From: a virus
Virus record (IMG/VR): IMGVR_UViG_3300025785_000046
Location: 1 to 35,506 of that record
Length of the DNA stretch: 35,506 bases
Reading direction: 5' to 3' (one strand)
The notes under the pieces are model-generated. The model ran no database searches. It was not told the origin of the DNA and worked only from the letters and a program-made list of their open reading frames with translations. Below are positions 16,490 through 23,499 of the stretch, piece by piece. Each line of letters begins with the position of its first letter. The first letter of the stretch is position 1. Both the position numbers and the translations under genes were made by a program.

Positions 16490-16610
16490 GGGACTAGATG
16501 CAGAGTCTAGTATCCCTTAACTAGCTTACCCCCTGCTACTATTCGTAGTAGTAGTCCATAACTTTCAGAAGTTATGCTGTTAAAAACCTCGCTTCGTGCG
16601 GGGTTTTTTA
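16490..16610 (+). ncRNA. Probable structured small RNA with terminator
   Basis: No ORF explains this stretch. The transcript predicted from G16490 folds into consecutive hairpins. The first is GGGACTAGA (16490-16498) with TCTAG and TCCC (16506-16516), with a two-base bulge. The second is a 9-bp stem 16533-16541/16546-16554 with a UUCG tetraloop. The third is the 8-bp CATAACTT/AAGTTATG stem (16557-16564/16569-16576) with a UCAG loop. The fourth is the terminator stem 16586-16604. An alternative fold pairs GGACTA (16491-16496) with TAGTCC (16552-16557) around a 16507-16511/16520-16524 hairpin and the UUCG stem, giving a tRNA-like three-way shape without a D-arm. No known family is recognised. 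It could also be only a processed leader, but it has its own promoter and terminator signals. Confidence 0.6.
16583..16609 (+). terminator. Rho-independent terminator of the small RNA
   Basis: ACCTCGC (16586-16592) pairs with GCGGGGT (16598-16604) around TTCGT. It is flanked by an A-run and followed by six Ts (16604-16609). Confidence 0.85.
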
Positions 16611-16639
16611 TTGACAGCACATATAACTTGATATATATT
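16611..16639 (+). promoter_or_regulatory. Sigma70-type promoter of tRNA-Ala
   Basis: TTGACA (16611-16616), a 17-base spacer and TATATT (16634-16639). The predicted start near 16646 is four bases before the mature tRNA. It begins two bases after the T-run of the preceding terminator. Confidence 0.8.
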
Positions 16640-16649
16640 ATTATCTAAT

Positions 16650-16724
16650 GGGCTGCTAGTGATAATGAGAGCACGTCGCCTTTGCACGGCGAAGGTCAGG
16701 GTTTGATTCCCTGGCGGTCCACCA
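16650..16724 (+). tRNA. tRNA-Ala (anticodon TGC)
   Basis: A cloverleaf can be drawn. The acceptor GGGCTGC (16650-16656) pairs with GCGGTCC (16714-16720) using two G-U pairs. The anticodon stem TCGCC/GGCGA (16676-16680/16688-16692) carries the loop TTTGCAC, so the anticodon is TGC, reading GCA codons. The T-stem CAGGG/CCCTG (16697-16701/16709-16713) has the loop TTTGATT, and ACCA is encoded (16721-16724). The D-arm is weak: only GTG/CAC pairs and the usual GG of the D-loop is missing. T-loop position 3 is T instead of C. It is the only tRNA seen in this window and is probably transcribed together with the following gene. Confidence 0.88.
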
Positions 16725-16743
16725 TTAACAACAAGGTAATGAT

Positions 16744-17460
16744 ATGACTCCGATTAAGATTTTCTGGCACGTAAATGAACTAGGTGGTTGGAACCAAGTA
16801 ATGGACCAACAGTGGGATTTGATTGTCAAATCTGGACTATGGGATGCTGCCAGTGAAATCAATATCTGCATGAATGGTCAGCCTTGGACATTTAGCGGTT
16901 GGTTACAGTCTAAAAATATCAATGACCCAACTGGAAAACTTAAATTAGTAAATGTTAATAAAGATGCAGCATACCATGAATATCCAACCCTTAACTTTTT
17001 GCATACTGTTGCAAAGAATGCTAATGATGAATGTTATGTTTGCTATATCCATCTAAAAGGATTGCTACGTTTTGGCGATCCTAATGTAGGCGACTGGCGT
17101 GATTTCATGAATTATACCACCATCGAACGTTGGGTAGATAATGTTGAAGCACTTAATGAAGGTGCGCAAGCTGTTGGTACAAATTATAATGTAGAACCGT
17201 GGCCACATTTTGCTGGTAATTTTTGGTGGGCTAAGCTAAGTTATATTGCTACTCTTGATGCGCTTCATCATCCAGAAGATAAGTTAAATCGTAGCTACAC
17301 ACAATTTAAACCACATCCAACACAACCACATTGGCGTTATGATCATGAAGCATGGTTGCATAGCAAAAACCCAGATTATGTAGAATTAGCTCGTAGTTTA
17401 GAACCAGGTGAGCGCCACTATCGTGAGCGTTATCCTAAAGAAATGTATCGAACAATTTAA
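16744..17460 (+). CDS. Glycosyltransferase-like protein
   Basis: 238 aa. It begins PIKIFWHVNELGGW and contains CYVCYIHLKGL (about 97-107) and PHFAGNFWWAKLSYI (about 154-168). The HxxGNFWWA-type motif is one that I know from short glycosyltransferases in capsular and rhamnan gene sets and in phages. No conventional DxD is visible. An AAGG ribosome site lies just before ATG 16744, 20 bases behind the tRNA, so both may share a transcript. The acceptor is unknown; it probably works with the upstream glycan module. Its stop overlaps the convergent minus-strand gene by four bases. Confidence 0.6.
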   Translation: MTPIKIFWHVNELGGWNQVMDQQWDLIVKSGLWDAASEINICMNGQPWTFSGWLQSKNINDPTGKLKLVNVNKDAAYHEYPTLNFLHTVAKNANDECYVCYIHLKGLLRFGDPNVGDWRDFMNYTTIERWVDNVEALNEGAQAVGTNYNVEPWPHFAGNFWWAKLSYIATLDALHHPEDKLNRSYTQFKPHPTQPHWRYDHEAWLHSKNPDYVELARSLEPGERHYRERYPKEMYRTI

Positions 17461-17834
17461 ATATTAGGTTCTCTTTTTGATCCAGTCCAACTATCAGGAT
17501 AACTATATTCTACTCTAATAGTATAGTGATGTTGCGGAAACCAATTTTTTTTTGCATTTTCCCAAGCAATTTGTACTGGATCAGTTGTAAGAGAAGTTTC
17601 AAATCTTTCAAGTGCTTCATTGCTACTAAAAGAAATTTCTTTCACTATTTTAATTTCAGAGTTCCATATATTAATTTCAACTATATCACCAGAATCTTTT
17701 AGCTGTTGTTCAATAACATCTGTTTGAGCAGCAAGTGCTTCCATCTCTGGGCTTGATTCTCTCAAACCAGTAGAAATTGTTGGGTTTTGATCTGGATTTT
17801 GTAATTCTCGTATTTCAATTCTCTGAAATTTCAT
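17457..17834 (-). CDS. Hypothetical protein (minus strand)
   Basis: 125 aa from the ATG whose complement is at 17832-17834, chosen because GGAGA stands just upstream on the minus strand; longer in-frame extensions would run into the divergent promoter region. The N-terminal half is acidic and Gln-rich, and the C-terminal half has alternating hydrophobic strands (IVEINIWNSEIKIV, YTIRVEYSYPDSW). No family is recognised. A late-type promoter lies upstream, so late expression is likely. Confidence 0.55.
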   Translation of the reverse strand: MKFQRIEIRELQNPDQNPTISTGLRESSPEMEALAAQTDVIEQQLKDSGDIVEINIWNSEIKIVKEISFSSNEALERFETSLTTDPVQIAWENAKKNWFPQHHYTIRVEYSYPDSWTGSKREPNI

Positions 17835-17856
17835 CAATTTTTCTCCAAAATAATGC

Positions 17857-17884
17857 TTGACAACATGGATATTTATGCTATTGT
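17857..17884 (+). promoter_or_regulatory. Possible sigma70-type promoter of the AAA+ gene
   Basis: TTGACA (17857-17862), 16 bases, then TATTGT (17879-17884). The predicted leader is about 26 bases with GAAGG before ATG 17917. Confidence 0.5.
17870..17876 (-). promoter_or_regulatory. Late promoter of the minus-strand gene
   Basis: CATAAATA read on the minus strand. The predicted start near 17864 gives a leader of about 30 bases that contains the GGAGA ribosome site. It interleaves with a plus-strand TTGACA box at 17857-17862. Confidence 0.55.
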
Positions 17885-17916
17885 AAGTTATAGGCTCAAA
17901 CACAGAAGGTGTTCCC

Positions 17917-18702
17917 ATGACTCGCATGAATGATGAAGCAATTATGGCTCGTATTGCCGAGCGGTTTGAAATCCTTGAAGATATGACCACTGCCGTAAAG
18001 GAAGGTGATGTCCGTGCTATGATTGTGGTAGGACCGCCAGGCGTAGGTAAATCATATGGCGTTCATAAGAAGTTGGATGAGCATTCACTGTACGATGAAG
18101 TTGCTGGCAAGGTTAAGTATCAAGTTGTCAAGGGTGCTATGACTGCGCTTGGTCTATATGCTAAGTTGTATGAGTTCAGCGATACTGGCAGCGTATTGGT
18201 GTTTGACGATTGCGATAGTGTCCTCATGGATGAACTGTCGCTCAACATTCTCAAAGCCGCTCTTGACAGTGGCAAGAAGCGCACCATCCATTGGAACGCT
18301 GACAGCAATCTTCTGCACAAGCAAGGCATCCCCAACAAGTTTGATTTCAAGGGTGGCGTTATCTTCATCACTAACTTGAAGTTCGAGAACATTCGTTCTA
18401 AGAAACTGCAAGACCATCTTGGTGCGTTGCAGTCACGTTGTCACTATATTGATTTGACGATGGATACTGAACACGATAAATATCTTCGTATTCGGCAGAT
18501 TGCAGAAAGCGGACAGTTGTTTAGTGGTTATGATATGACCAAAGAACAGGAAAAAGAAATTCTGCAGTTTATGAAGGACAACTCTAAGCGGTTCCGTGAA
18601 ATGTCACTGCGTACTGCACTTAAGTTGGCAGACCTTCGTAAGTCGCAGCCAAATCGCTGGCAGCGTGTTGCAGAAGTAACGATTATGAGGAATGGTGCAT
18701 GA
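17917..18702 (+). CDS. AAA+ ATPase
   Basis: 261 aa. Walker A GPPGVGKS is at 39-46 and Walker B VLVFDDCD at about 93-100. FITNLKF (about 150) sits as sensor 1 and RFREMSLRTALKLADL as the lid helix with a sensor-2-like Arg. A single AAA+ domain of this size resembles ATPases of the MoxR/DnaC/clamp-loader spectrum. Phage roles could include remodelling of replication or virion complexes, but no partner is evident. It is followed in an ATGA overlap by a 57-aa ORF and then a terminator, so the two form a short operon. Codons look slightly richer in G+C than in the accessory genes nearby. Confidence 0.8.
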   Translation: MTRMNDEAIMARIAERFEILEDMTTAVKEGDVRAMIVVGPPGVGKSYGVHKKLDEHSLYDEVAGKVKYQVVKGAMTALGLYAKLYEFSDTGSVLVFDDCDSVLMDELSLNILKAALDSGKKRTIHWNADSNLLHKQGIPNKFDFKGGVIFITNLKFENIRSKKLQDHLGALQSRCHYIDLTMDTEHDKYLRIRQIAESGQLFSGYDMTKEQEKEILQFMKDNSKRFREMSLRTALKLADLRKSQPNRWQRVAEVTIMRNGA

Positions 18703-18872
18703 AGACATATGATATCAAGGGTTATGTGACAAAACCACATGAACCAACTGCACAGTTTCAATTGACCGTAAATGCAAACGATCAGAGTAGCGCAAGACGA
18801 CTAGTTCAAATGCAATATGGTATGGGTGGAACAGTTACTATCCAACGAATATTAGAAAAGAAAACCAAATAA
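18699..18872 (+). CDS. Small hypothetical protein downstream of the AAA+ gene
   Basis: 57 aa beginning MKTYDIKGYVTKPHEPTAQF and ending RILEKKTK, in an ATGA overlap with the ATPase gene. It has beta-strand-like alternation (FQLTVNAND) and a helix with SARRLVQMQYG, similar in outline to a compact single-domain alpha/beta protein. It ends nine bases before a strong terminator hairpin, so it is the last gene of the unit. The function is unknown, perhaps a partner of the ATPase. Confidence 0.6.
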   Translation: MKTYDIKGYVTKPHEPTAQFQLTVNANDQSSARRLVQMQYGMGGTVTIQRILEKKTK

Positions 18873-18880
18873 CTTTCTTA

Positions 18881-18905
18881 AACAGGGCTTTTGCCCTGTT
18901 TTTTT
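18881..18905 (+). terminator. Rho-independent terminator
   Basis: AACAGGGC (18881-18888) pairs with GCCCTGTT (18893-18900) around a TTTT loop, followed by a run of seven Ts. Confidence 0.92.
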
Positions 18906-18906
18906 A

Positions 18907-18935
18907 TTGCATTATACTAAACAACCCTGTATATT
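18907..18935 (+). promoter_or_regulatory. Sigma70-type promoter of uvsW, leaderless geometry
   Basis: TTGCAT (18907-18912), 17 bases, TATATT (18930-18935), then seven bases to ATG 18943. Transcription would start at the ATG or one base before it. Confidence 0.6.
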
Positions 18936-18942
18936 AAGATAA

Positions 18943-20388
18943 ATGTTGTGCAAAATAATTATCAGAGACGAAGTAAATTGTAAATTAGAAGGACTTGATG
19001 CAGATACTCGCCGTAGGCTTGTAGCAAAATTCAAGTATGAAGTTCCATATGCTCGCCATCTACCAAGCGTTAGGTTAGGACGTTGGGATGGAAAGGTTGC
19101 GTATTTTCAATTAGGTGGTTCTACCTATATCAACTTACTTCCAGAAATTATTGAATATCTCAGTGAGCGTAATTGGGAATTTGAAATAGAAGATAATCGT
19201 TCATCTCGACAATCATTTCAATTTACGCAAGTAGATAAAAATACATTTGCACACAAGACGTGGCCAAAAAATCATCCAAATGTGGGGCAACCAATTGTCT
19301 TACGTGATTACCAAATTGACATTATTAATGAATTCTTAAACGATACACAGTGTATGCAAGAAGTTGCAACAGGTGCTGGTAAAACCATTATGACAGCAGC
19401 ATTAAGCCTCATGGTTGAACCATATGGACGTACTATCGTTATTGTTCCAAGCAAAAGTTTAGTTCTGCAAACAGAAGAAGATTATAAAAATCTTGGACTA
19501 GATGTTGGCGTTTATTTTGGCGAACGCAAGGAACTAGGTCGCACACATACTATCTGCACATGGCAGAGCCTCAATAGCCTTTATAAAGGTACCAAGGGTG
19601 TAGGTAATGAATGGACTATGATGCTTAATGTTGCAGCAGTAATTGTTGATGAGGCTCATCAGGCAAAAGCAGAAGTTCTTAAAGCATTGCTTACCACTGA
19701 GTTTGCAGATGTTCCTATTCGCTGGGGATTAACAGGAACTATTCCAAAAGAACAATTTGAAAAGGTAGCCTTGCTGGTATCCATTGGTAAAGTCATTGGG
19801 AAACTCACTGCAAGTGAATTACAAGAGCGTGGAGTTCTATCTAATTGTCACGTTAATATTGTGCAGACAGTCGAACATAGCGACTTTAGAAACTATCAAG
19901 AAGAATTAAAATATCTAACAACCAATAAAGATCGCCTTGACCACATGGCAAGTTTTCTTAGTGAAGTTATTAAAACAGGAAACACACTTGTGCTAGTAGA
20001 TCGCCGTGAATGTGGTGAGGAACTTGTTGCACGGTTGCCTAATAGTGTGTTTGTTCAAGGAGACATGAAAAATGCAAAGCGTAAAGAACATTATGATGAG
20101 ATTGCTAACGTCAGTGATAAAATCATTGTTGCAACTTATGGCGTGGCTGCAGTTGGTATTAATGTTCCTCGTATTTTTAACCTTGTTCTTATTGAACCTG
20201 GCAAGTCATTCGTTCGTGTCATTCAGTCTATCGGTCGTGGCATTCGTAAGGCAGAAGATAAAGACTTTGTTCAAATCTGGGATTTAACTGCCGATTGTAA
20301 GTTTGCCAAACGACATTTAACAAAACGCAAACAGTTTTATAAAGAAGCCAATTATCCATTTACACAAGAAAAGAGTATCTATAAATGA
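18943..20388 (+). CDS. uvsW: UvsW, SF2 DNA/RNA helicase
   Basis: 481 aa. In T4, UvsW unwinds R-loops and branched DNA and helps shift origin-dependent to recombination-dependent replication. The N-terminal 90 residues form the small substrate-binding domain (ARHLPSVRLGRWDG). Motif Q/I follows with VLRDYQ and ATGAGKT (142-148), the motif II box is DEAH (236-239), motif III is LTGT, and motif VI is QSIGRGIRKA (about 428-437). The length is close to T4 UvsW (about 500). Downstream the SGNH-like ORF overlaps by four bases. Confidence 0.93.
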   Translation: MLCKIIIRDEVNCKLEGLDADTRRRLVAKFKYEVPYARHLPSVRLGRWDGKVAYFQLGGSTYINLLPEIIEYLSERNWEFEIEDNRSSRQSFQFTQVDKNTFAHKTWPKNHPNVGQPIVLRDYQIDIINEFLNDTQCMQEVATGAGKTIMTAALSLMVEPYGRTIVIVPSKSLVLQTEEDYKNLGLDVGVYFGERKELGRTHTICTWQSLNSLYKGTKGVGNEWTMMLNVAAVIVDEAHQAKAEVLKALLTTEFADVPIRWGLTGTIPKEQFEKVALLVSIGKVIGKLTASELQERGVLSNCHVNIVQTVEHSDFRNYQEELKYLTTNKDRLDHMASFLSEVIKTGNTLVLVDRRECGEELVARLPNSVFVQGDMKNAKRKEHYDEIANVSDKIIVATYGVAAVGINVPRIFNLVLIEPGKSFVRVIQSIGRGIRKAEDKDFVQIWDLTADCKFAKRHLTKRKQFYKEANYPFTQEKSIYK

Positions 20389-21122
20389 GTTATAGTCATG
20401 TAGTATTCTGCGGTGATAGTTATATGCGTTGCTACATTGATTCTAATGGTCATTTAGAATTGTGTAAGCAGCTTGGTGCAGAACCTGTTATGTTATATCG
20501 CAGTGGCAGTGCGCATGAATATGTTATAAATCACATCTATAATAAAATTGCAAAACTTCCAAAATGTTTAATCATATGGGGATTATCATTCCCAAGTCGA
20601 TTAGATGTTCCATATAACGATCCTATAACAAGAAAAAGTATGTGGGCTACACTAAATTATGATCATATAGTTGGTGATGATGACAAGCACAATTTTAATA
20701 AATCTCAAAAAAATGCCGAAGATGATAGATTGCTAAATTTATTTAAAGATTATCTTTATAATACGTTAAATCATAGTGCGCTGTTTATTGAAAAAAGCCT
20801 ACAACAAATTGCTATGACTGCTGGTTGGTTAAAAAATAATGGACATGATTATTTGATTTGGAACCAAGCCGCTGGAGATTTTTCTCATTTTAAAGAACAT
20901 AATTTTCCTGTGATGGCTGATATAGCGAGTGATAGTGGATTTTATAGATTATTTGATTTTTATATGAATCAACATACACATGATTGCGGAGTTCCTATTC
21001 GTGACATAGATTACTATAATGGTAAATGGCATTTAGCTGCACATCCATTAGAGTGCGAACAATTATCAAATGTGATTAACACATTTATTTTAGATAACTT
21101 AAAAGGTAGAAATTTAATATGA
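20385..21122 (+). CDS. SGNH-hydrolase-like protein
   Basis: 245 aa in an ATGA overlap with uvsW. FCGDSYMR at about 8-15 looks like the GDS block of SGNH esterases and LAAHPLECEQ near residue 220 like the His block of that fold. The Asn block is not clear. It may act on acyl or acetyl groups of glycans, but catalytic competence is not established. It is more A+T-rich than uvsW, consistent with an acquired accessory gene. A second SGNH-like protein occurs at 28138. Confidence 0.55.
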   Translation: MSYSHVVFCGDSYMRCYIDSNGHLELCKQLGAEPVMLYRSGSAHEYVINHIYNKIAKLPKCLIIWGLSFPSRLDVPYNDPITRKSMWATLNYDHIVGDDDKHNFNKSQKNAEDDRLLNLFKDYLYNTLNHSALFIEKSLQQIAMTAGWLKNNGHDYLIWNQAAGDFSHFKEHNFPVMADIASDSGFYRLFDFYMNQHTHDCGVPIRDIDYYNGKWHLAAHPLECEQLSNVINTFILDNLKGRNLI

Positions 21123-21619
21123 GAATACTAACAGTAGATAACACTGTCTTTGAAATGAATAACTTGCCAGAACAGGTAGATGATTTACGATTCTGTGTAT
21201 TGGATAATTCAAATCCAAGTGAAGCAGATTATTATTTCTTGCCATTGGTTTTCTTAGAAAGCTTTAATGATCCTGCACTTGTGTTAAAGATTGGCAAACA
21301 CAGAATTATGATGCCATATAATTGGCGTATTCTTATTGGCGAAGCAGAGATTGGCGATTTAGAAGCCTTACCACTTACAAAACTTAATGATCGTGGATTC
21401 CAAGCATTTACATTTAATCCAATTAGTTCATTTCGTGCAGCATTTATGAATATTGAAATTGAAGATGTATATCAAGATGTGCGTTGGTATTTTCCTAAAT
21501 TAAAAAATGGACAGCTATTATGTGTGCCATTAAGTGATGGACCAAAGCCAGTATGTGCATACTTTGTTAAAGAAATTTCTCGTGCAAGTGAGACTATTGA
21601 CATCCAGAACATTATATGA
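21119..21619 (+). CDS. Conserved hypothetical protein next to the gp62-like gene
   Basis: 166 aa starting in an ATGA overlap. Soluble alpha/beta composition with ADYYFLPLVFLESF, RIMMPYNWRILIGEAEIGDLEALPLTKLN and VRWYFPKLKNGQLLCVPL. I recall similar ORFs in marine T4-like phages, without function. It stands between uvsW and the clamp-loader-like gene, so a replication or transcription role is possible, but nothing in the sequence proves it. Confidence 0.55.
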   Translation: MRILTVDNTVFEMNNLPEQVDDLRFCVLDNSNPSEADYYFLPLVFLESFNDPALVLKIGKHRIMMPYNWRILIGEAEIGDLEALPLTKLNDRGFQAFTFNPISSFRAAFMNIEIEDVYQDVRWYFPKLKNGQLLCVPLSDGPKPVCAYFVKEISRASETIDIQNII

Positions 21620-21625
21620 TAGGAT
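21597..21625 (+). promoter_or_regulatory. Possible sigma70-type promoter
   Basis: TTGACA (21597-21602), 17 bases, TAGGAT (21620-21625), then six bases to ATG 21632. The -10 box is weak, and AGGATA could instead serve as a ribosome site. Confidence 0.35.
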
Positions 21626-21631
21626 AATATT

Positions 21632-21829
21632 ATGGGAAACGCAACGACACAGAGTAGTAGCATGAGCACATATGAAAACAACATTGGACCTGCCAGGTGG
21701 ATGGCAATTCTTCGTGCAACTGAAAACAATCCTACGCTAAAAGAACTTGCTGATGAATTGCATGTGATGTATCAGTTAAGTGAAGAAATAAAGCAAGATG
21801 ATGACAGCATCTCTGGTTTCACCAACTGA
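21632..21829 (+). CDS. Small hypothetical protein
   Basis: 65 aa, Ser/Thr/Asn-rich N terminus (MGNATTQSSSMSTYEN) and a helical C terminus (ELADELHVMYQLSEEIKQDDD). No motif is recognised. It lies between the conserved hypothetical gene and the gp62-like gene, with a GGAGAGGAG ribosome site for the next gene 12 bases after its stop. Confidence 0.5.
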   Translation: MGNATTQSSSMSTYENNIGPARWMAILRATENNPTLKELADELHVMYQLSEEIKQDDDSISGFTN

Positions 21830-21855
21830 AAAAGGTAAATGGAGAGGAGTAATCC

Positions 21856-22320
21856 TTGGTTAATAAACTTGACATTGGCTATGAGATGGCACAGCTTGAT
21901 TTGCGCAATCGTGAGTTCTATGATGAATTGACGGATGAAGAACGCAAGAAGTTCTCTACCTATCTTATGTTGCGTTGGGGCAGTGCGGTAGGCGGTGAGC
22001 CTATGTTGCAGCAATATTATCTGCAAGCAATGAACGAGCGTGTTAATAAACGGTTCTTTGATCTTGGTAAGCATCCTAAACTACAATGGCTGTTGCTGAC
22101 CACTGTAAGCCCCAACATGGGCAAGCATCGTCATGAGTGGATGGCGTTTAGCGCACGTAAGTCAAAGAATAAACGTGCAGATATTATTGCAAAACTTTAT
22201 CCAGAATATAAACTTGACGACTGTGAGTTAATGGCGGCAAGTATTCCTGATGTCGAGTTTAAGGCAATGTTGGTAGAATTAGGTTGGAACGATAAAGAAA
22301 TCAAGGATGCAATGAAATGA
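21856..22320 (+). CDS. 62: Probable clamp-loader small subunit (gp62-like)
   Basis: 154 aa with a TTG start at 21856, supported by the purine-rich GGAGAGGAG (21841-21849) seven bases upstream. Gp62 joins gp44 to load the gp45 sliding clamp. The pattern KKFSTYLMLRW, then KHPKLQWLLLTTVSPNMGKHRHEW and then ADIIAKLYPEYKLDDCELM parallels the T4 gp62 layout YSKFMVENALS, HFNYLMAAVPRGKRYGKW and LIIKLLAKRYQVNTNDAIN. The match is by layout rather than strong identity, and the other clamp-loader genes are not in this window. Alternatively it is an unrelated helical protein. Confidence 0.55.
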   Translation: MVNKLDIGYEMAQLDLRNREFYDELTDEERKKFSTYLMLRWGSAVGGEPMLQQYYLQAMNERVNKRFFDLGKHPKLQWLLLTTVSPNMGKHRHEWMAFSARKSKNKRADIIAKLYPEYKLDDCELMAASIPDVEFKAMLVELGWNDKEIKDAMK

Positions 22321-22532
22321 CAATTAAAGGCGCTTTTACAAATGCTGGCGATGTTGGTTATATCAACATCCAAGAAACACACGGCGGTCAAAATATTGAT
22401 ATTAGGTTTTCTATGGAAATGATGGAATTGGTTACGTTCTGGAAAGAATGGGGTCCAGTGTTCAAAAGCAACAATCTAAGTGTTATAGATGCACTGAATA
22501 ATGCCAAAGTATTGCATGAAATAACAAAATAA
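22317..22532 (+). CDS. Small hypothetical protein
   Basis: 71 aa in an ATGA overlap with the gp62-like gene. A beta-rich start (GAFTNAGDVGYINIQETHGG) is followed by a helix (MELVTFWKEWGPVF). No recognised family. It is followed by a late-type promoter at its stop codon. It is probably co-expressed with the gp62-like gene. Confidence 0.55.
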   Translation: MTIKGAFTNAGDVGYINIQETHGGQNIDIRFSMEMMELVTFWKEWGPVFKSNNLSVIDALNNAKVLHEITK

Positions 22533-22535
22533 ATA
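22529..22535 (+). promoter_or_regulatory. Late promoter with leaderless geometry
   Basis: ATAAATA (22529-22535) with four bases to ATG 22540. It overlaps the stop codon of the previous gene. No Shine-Dalgarno is visible. Confidence 0.55.
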
Positions 22536-22539
22536 TTGC

Positions 22540-23499
22540 ATGTTTGATATATTTGTTGTTGTATGCAAAGATGATTTTCCTCTGCTAAAAGTTCTTGGAA
22601 GAAGCATTAATAAATTTTGCAATAAATTTCCGCTCAACCAAATTGTAATTGTAAGCAATAATCAAAATAATAATATGTCTGATGCAATTAATAGCATGAG
22701 ATTGTATTTTGGTTCATTTAATGAACGCATAAGCATACATGATTTCAGTGAAATATATGATGGTCCATGGGTAAATGGATATAATGTTCAGCAAATTTTA
22801 AAATTATATGCTTATAAATTATGTCACAGTGAAAATATAATGATTCTTGATGCTAAGAATTTTTTTATTAATCCTGTCAGATTAGAAGAAGTAATGAATA
22901 GTGAAGGAAAATTACGAGCAGTATATGATATTGCTCCAGAATTTTGGTTAGAAAATAAAATATTCACGCACAAATTATTTGAACTTCCGCCCAATAGTCA
23001 GCAAATTATGTTGCGAACACCATTTTTTATTAAACGACAAACTCTAATAGAATGTGTAGATTACATTAAAGAAAATTTTAATCTTTTGCCACAAGATATT
23101 ATTGGATACGATGCTCCAAATAAAACAAATGAGTTTATGTTAATCCAATCTTTCATATTAAAAAAATATAGTGATTTTAAAGAATATTTCTTTTTTACAG
23201 ATGATACTCCGCAGCAAGGAAATTATTGCACTGGAATATGGCCAGTAGATGTTGAACATTGGGAAGATTTTCATTGGACTTATATTCCACATACAGAAGT
23301 TAAAATTAGAAAAAGTTTAATGCAAGCCGCATTTTTAGATTGGGTTGGTGGAATTTTTTGCAGTAGTGTGCATTATAGGTCTATTAGAATAATGTCTGAG
23401 GAACTATTATCTGAATTAAAAAATTTTTGGATTGAACTAGAACTATGTTATGGCGATGAAGCAACTAAAATAATAAATGATGTGAAAAATCATGTTTGA
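22540..23499 (+). CDS. GT-A-like glycosyltransferase, tandem copy 1
   Basis: 319 aa, distinctly A+T-rich (many AAT, ATA, AAA codons). It begins MFDIFVVVCKDDFPLLKVLGRSI, as GT-A-like DUF6492-type proteins do, and has MILDAKNFF (about 104-112) in the place of a DxD-type metal motif, later NEFMLIQSFIL and SVHYRSIRIM. Its relation to the next gene is plain: start, LDAKNFF/LDSKNFF, TPFFIKRQTL/TPFLIKKQTL and SVHYRSI/SAIHYRSI all correspond. The role is probably glycosylation of a virion or host structure. It has its own late-type promoter and is absent of any core function, so it is likely an accessory gene. Confidence 0.62.
   Translation: MFDIFVVVCKDDFPLLKVLGRSINKFCNKFPLNQIVIVSNNQNNNMSDAINSMRLYFGSFNERISIHDFSEIYDGPWVNGYNVQQILKLYAYKLCHSENIMILDAKNFFINPVRLEEVMNSEGKLRAVYDIAPEFWLENKIFTHKLFELPPNSQQIMLRTPFFIKRQTLIECVDYIKENFNLLPQDIIGYDAPNKTNEFMLIQSFILKKYSDFKEYFFFTDDTPQQGNYCTGIWPVDVEHWEDFHWTYIPHTEVKIRKSLMQAAFLDWVGGIFCSSVHYRSIRIMSEELLSELKNFWIELELCYGDEATKIINDVKNHV

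Noticed and set aside
16650-16724. Reading the tRNA as another isotype
   Set aside because: The seven-base anticodon loop TTTGCAC fixes TGC at positions 34-36, so Ala is the only fit.
17833-17868. Ten-codon leader peptide on the minus strand ending in TGATG
   Set aside because: The ATG follows the late element after only three bases, so the predicted transcript starts inside it. The GGAGA ribosome site inside this frame serves the main gene.
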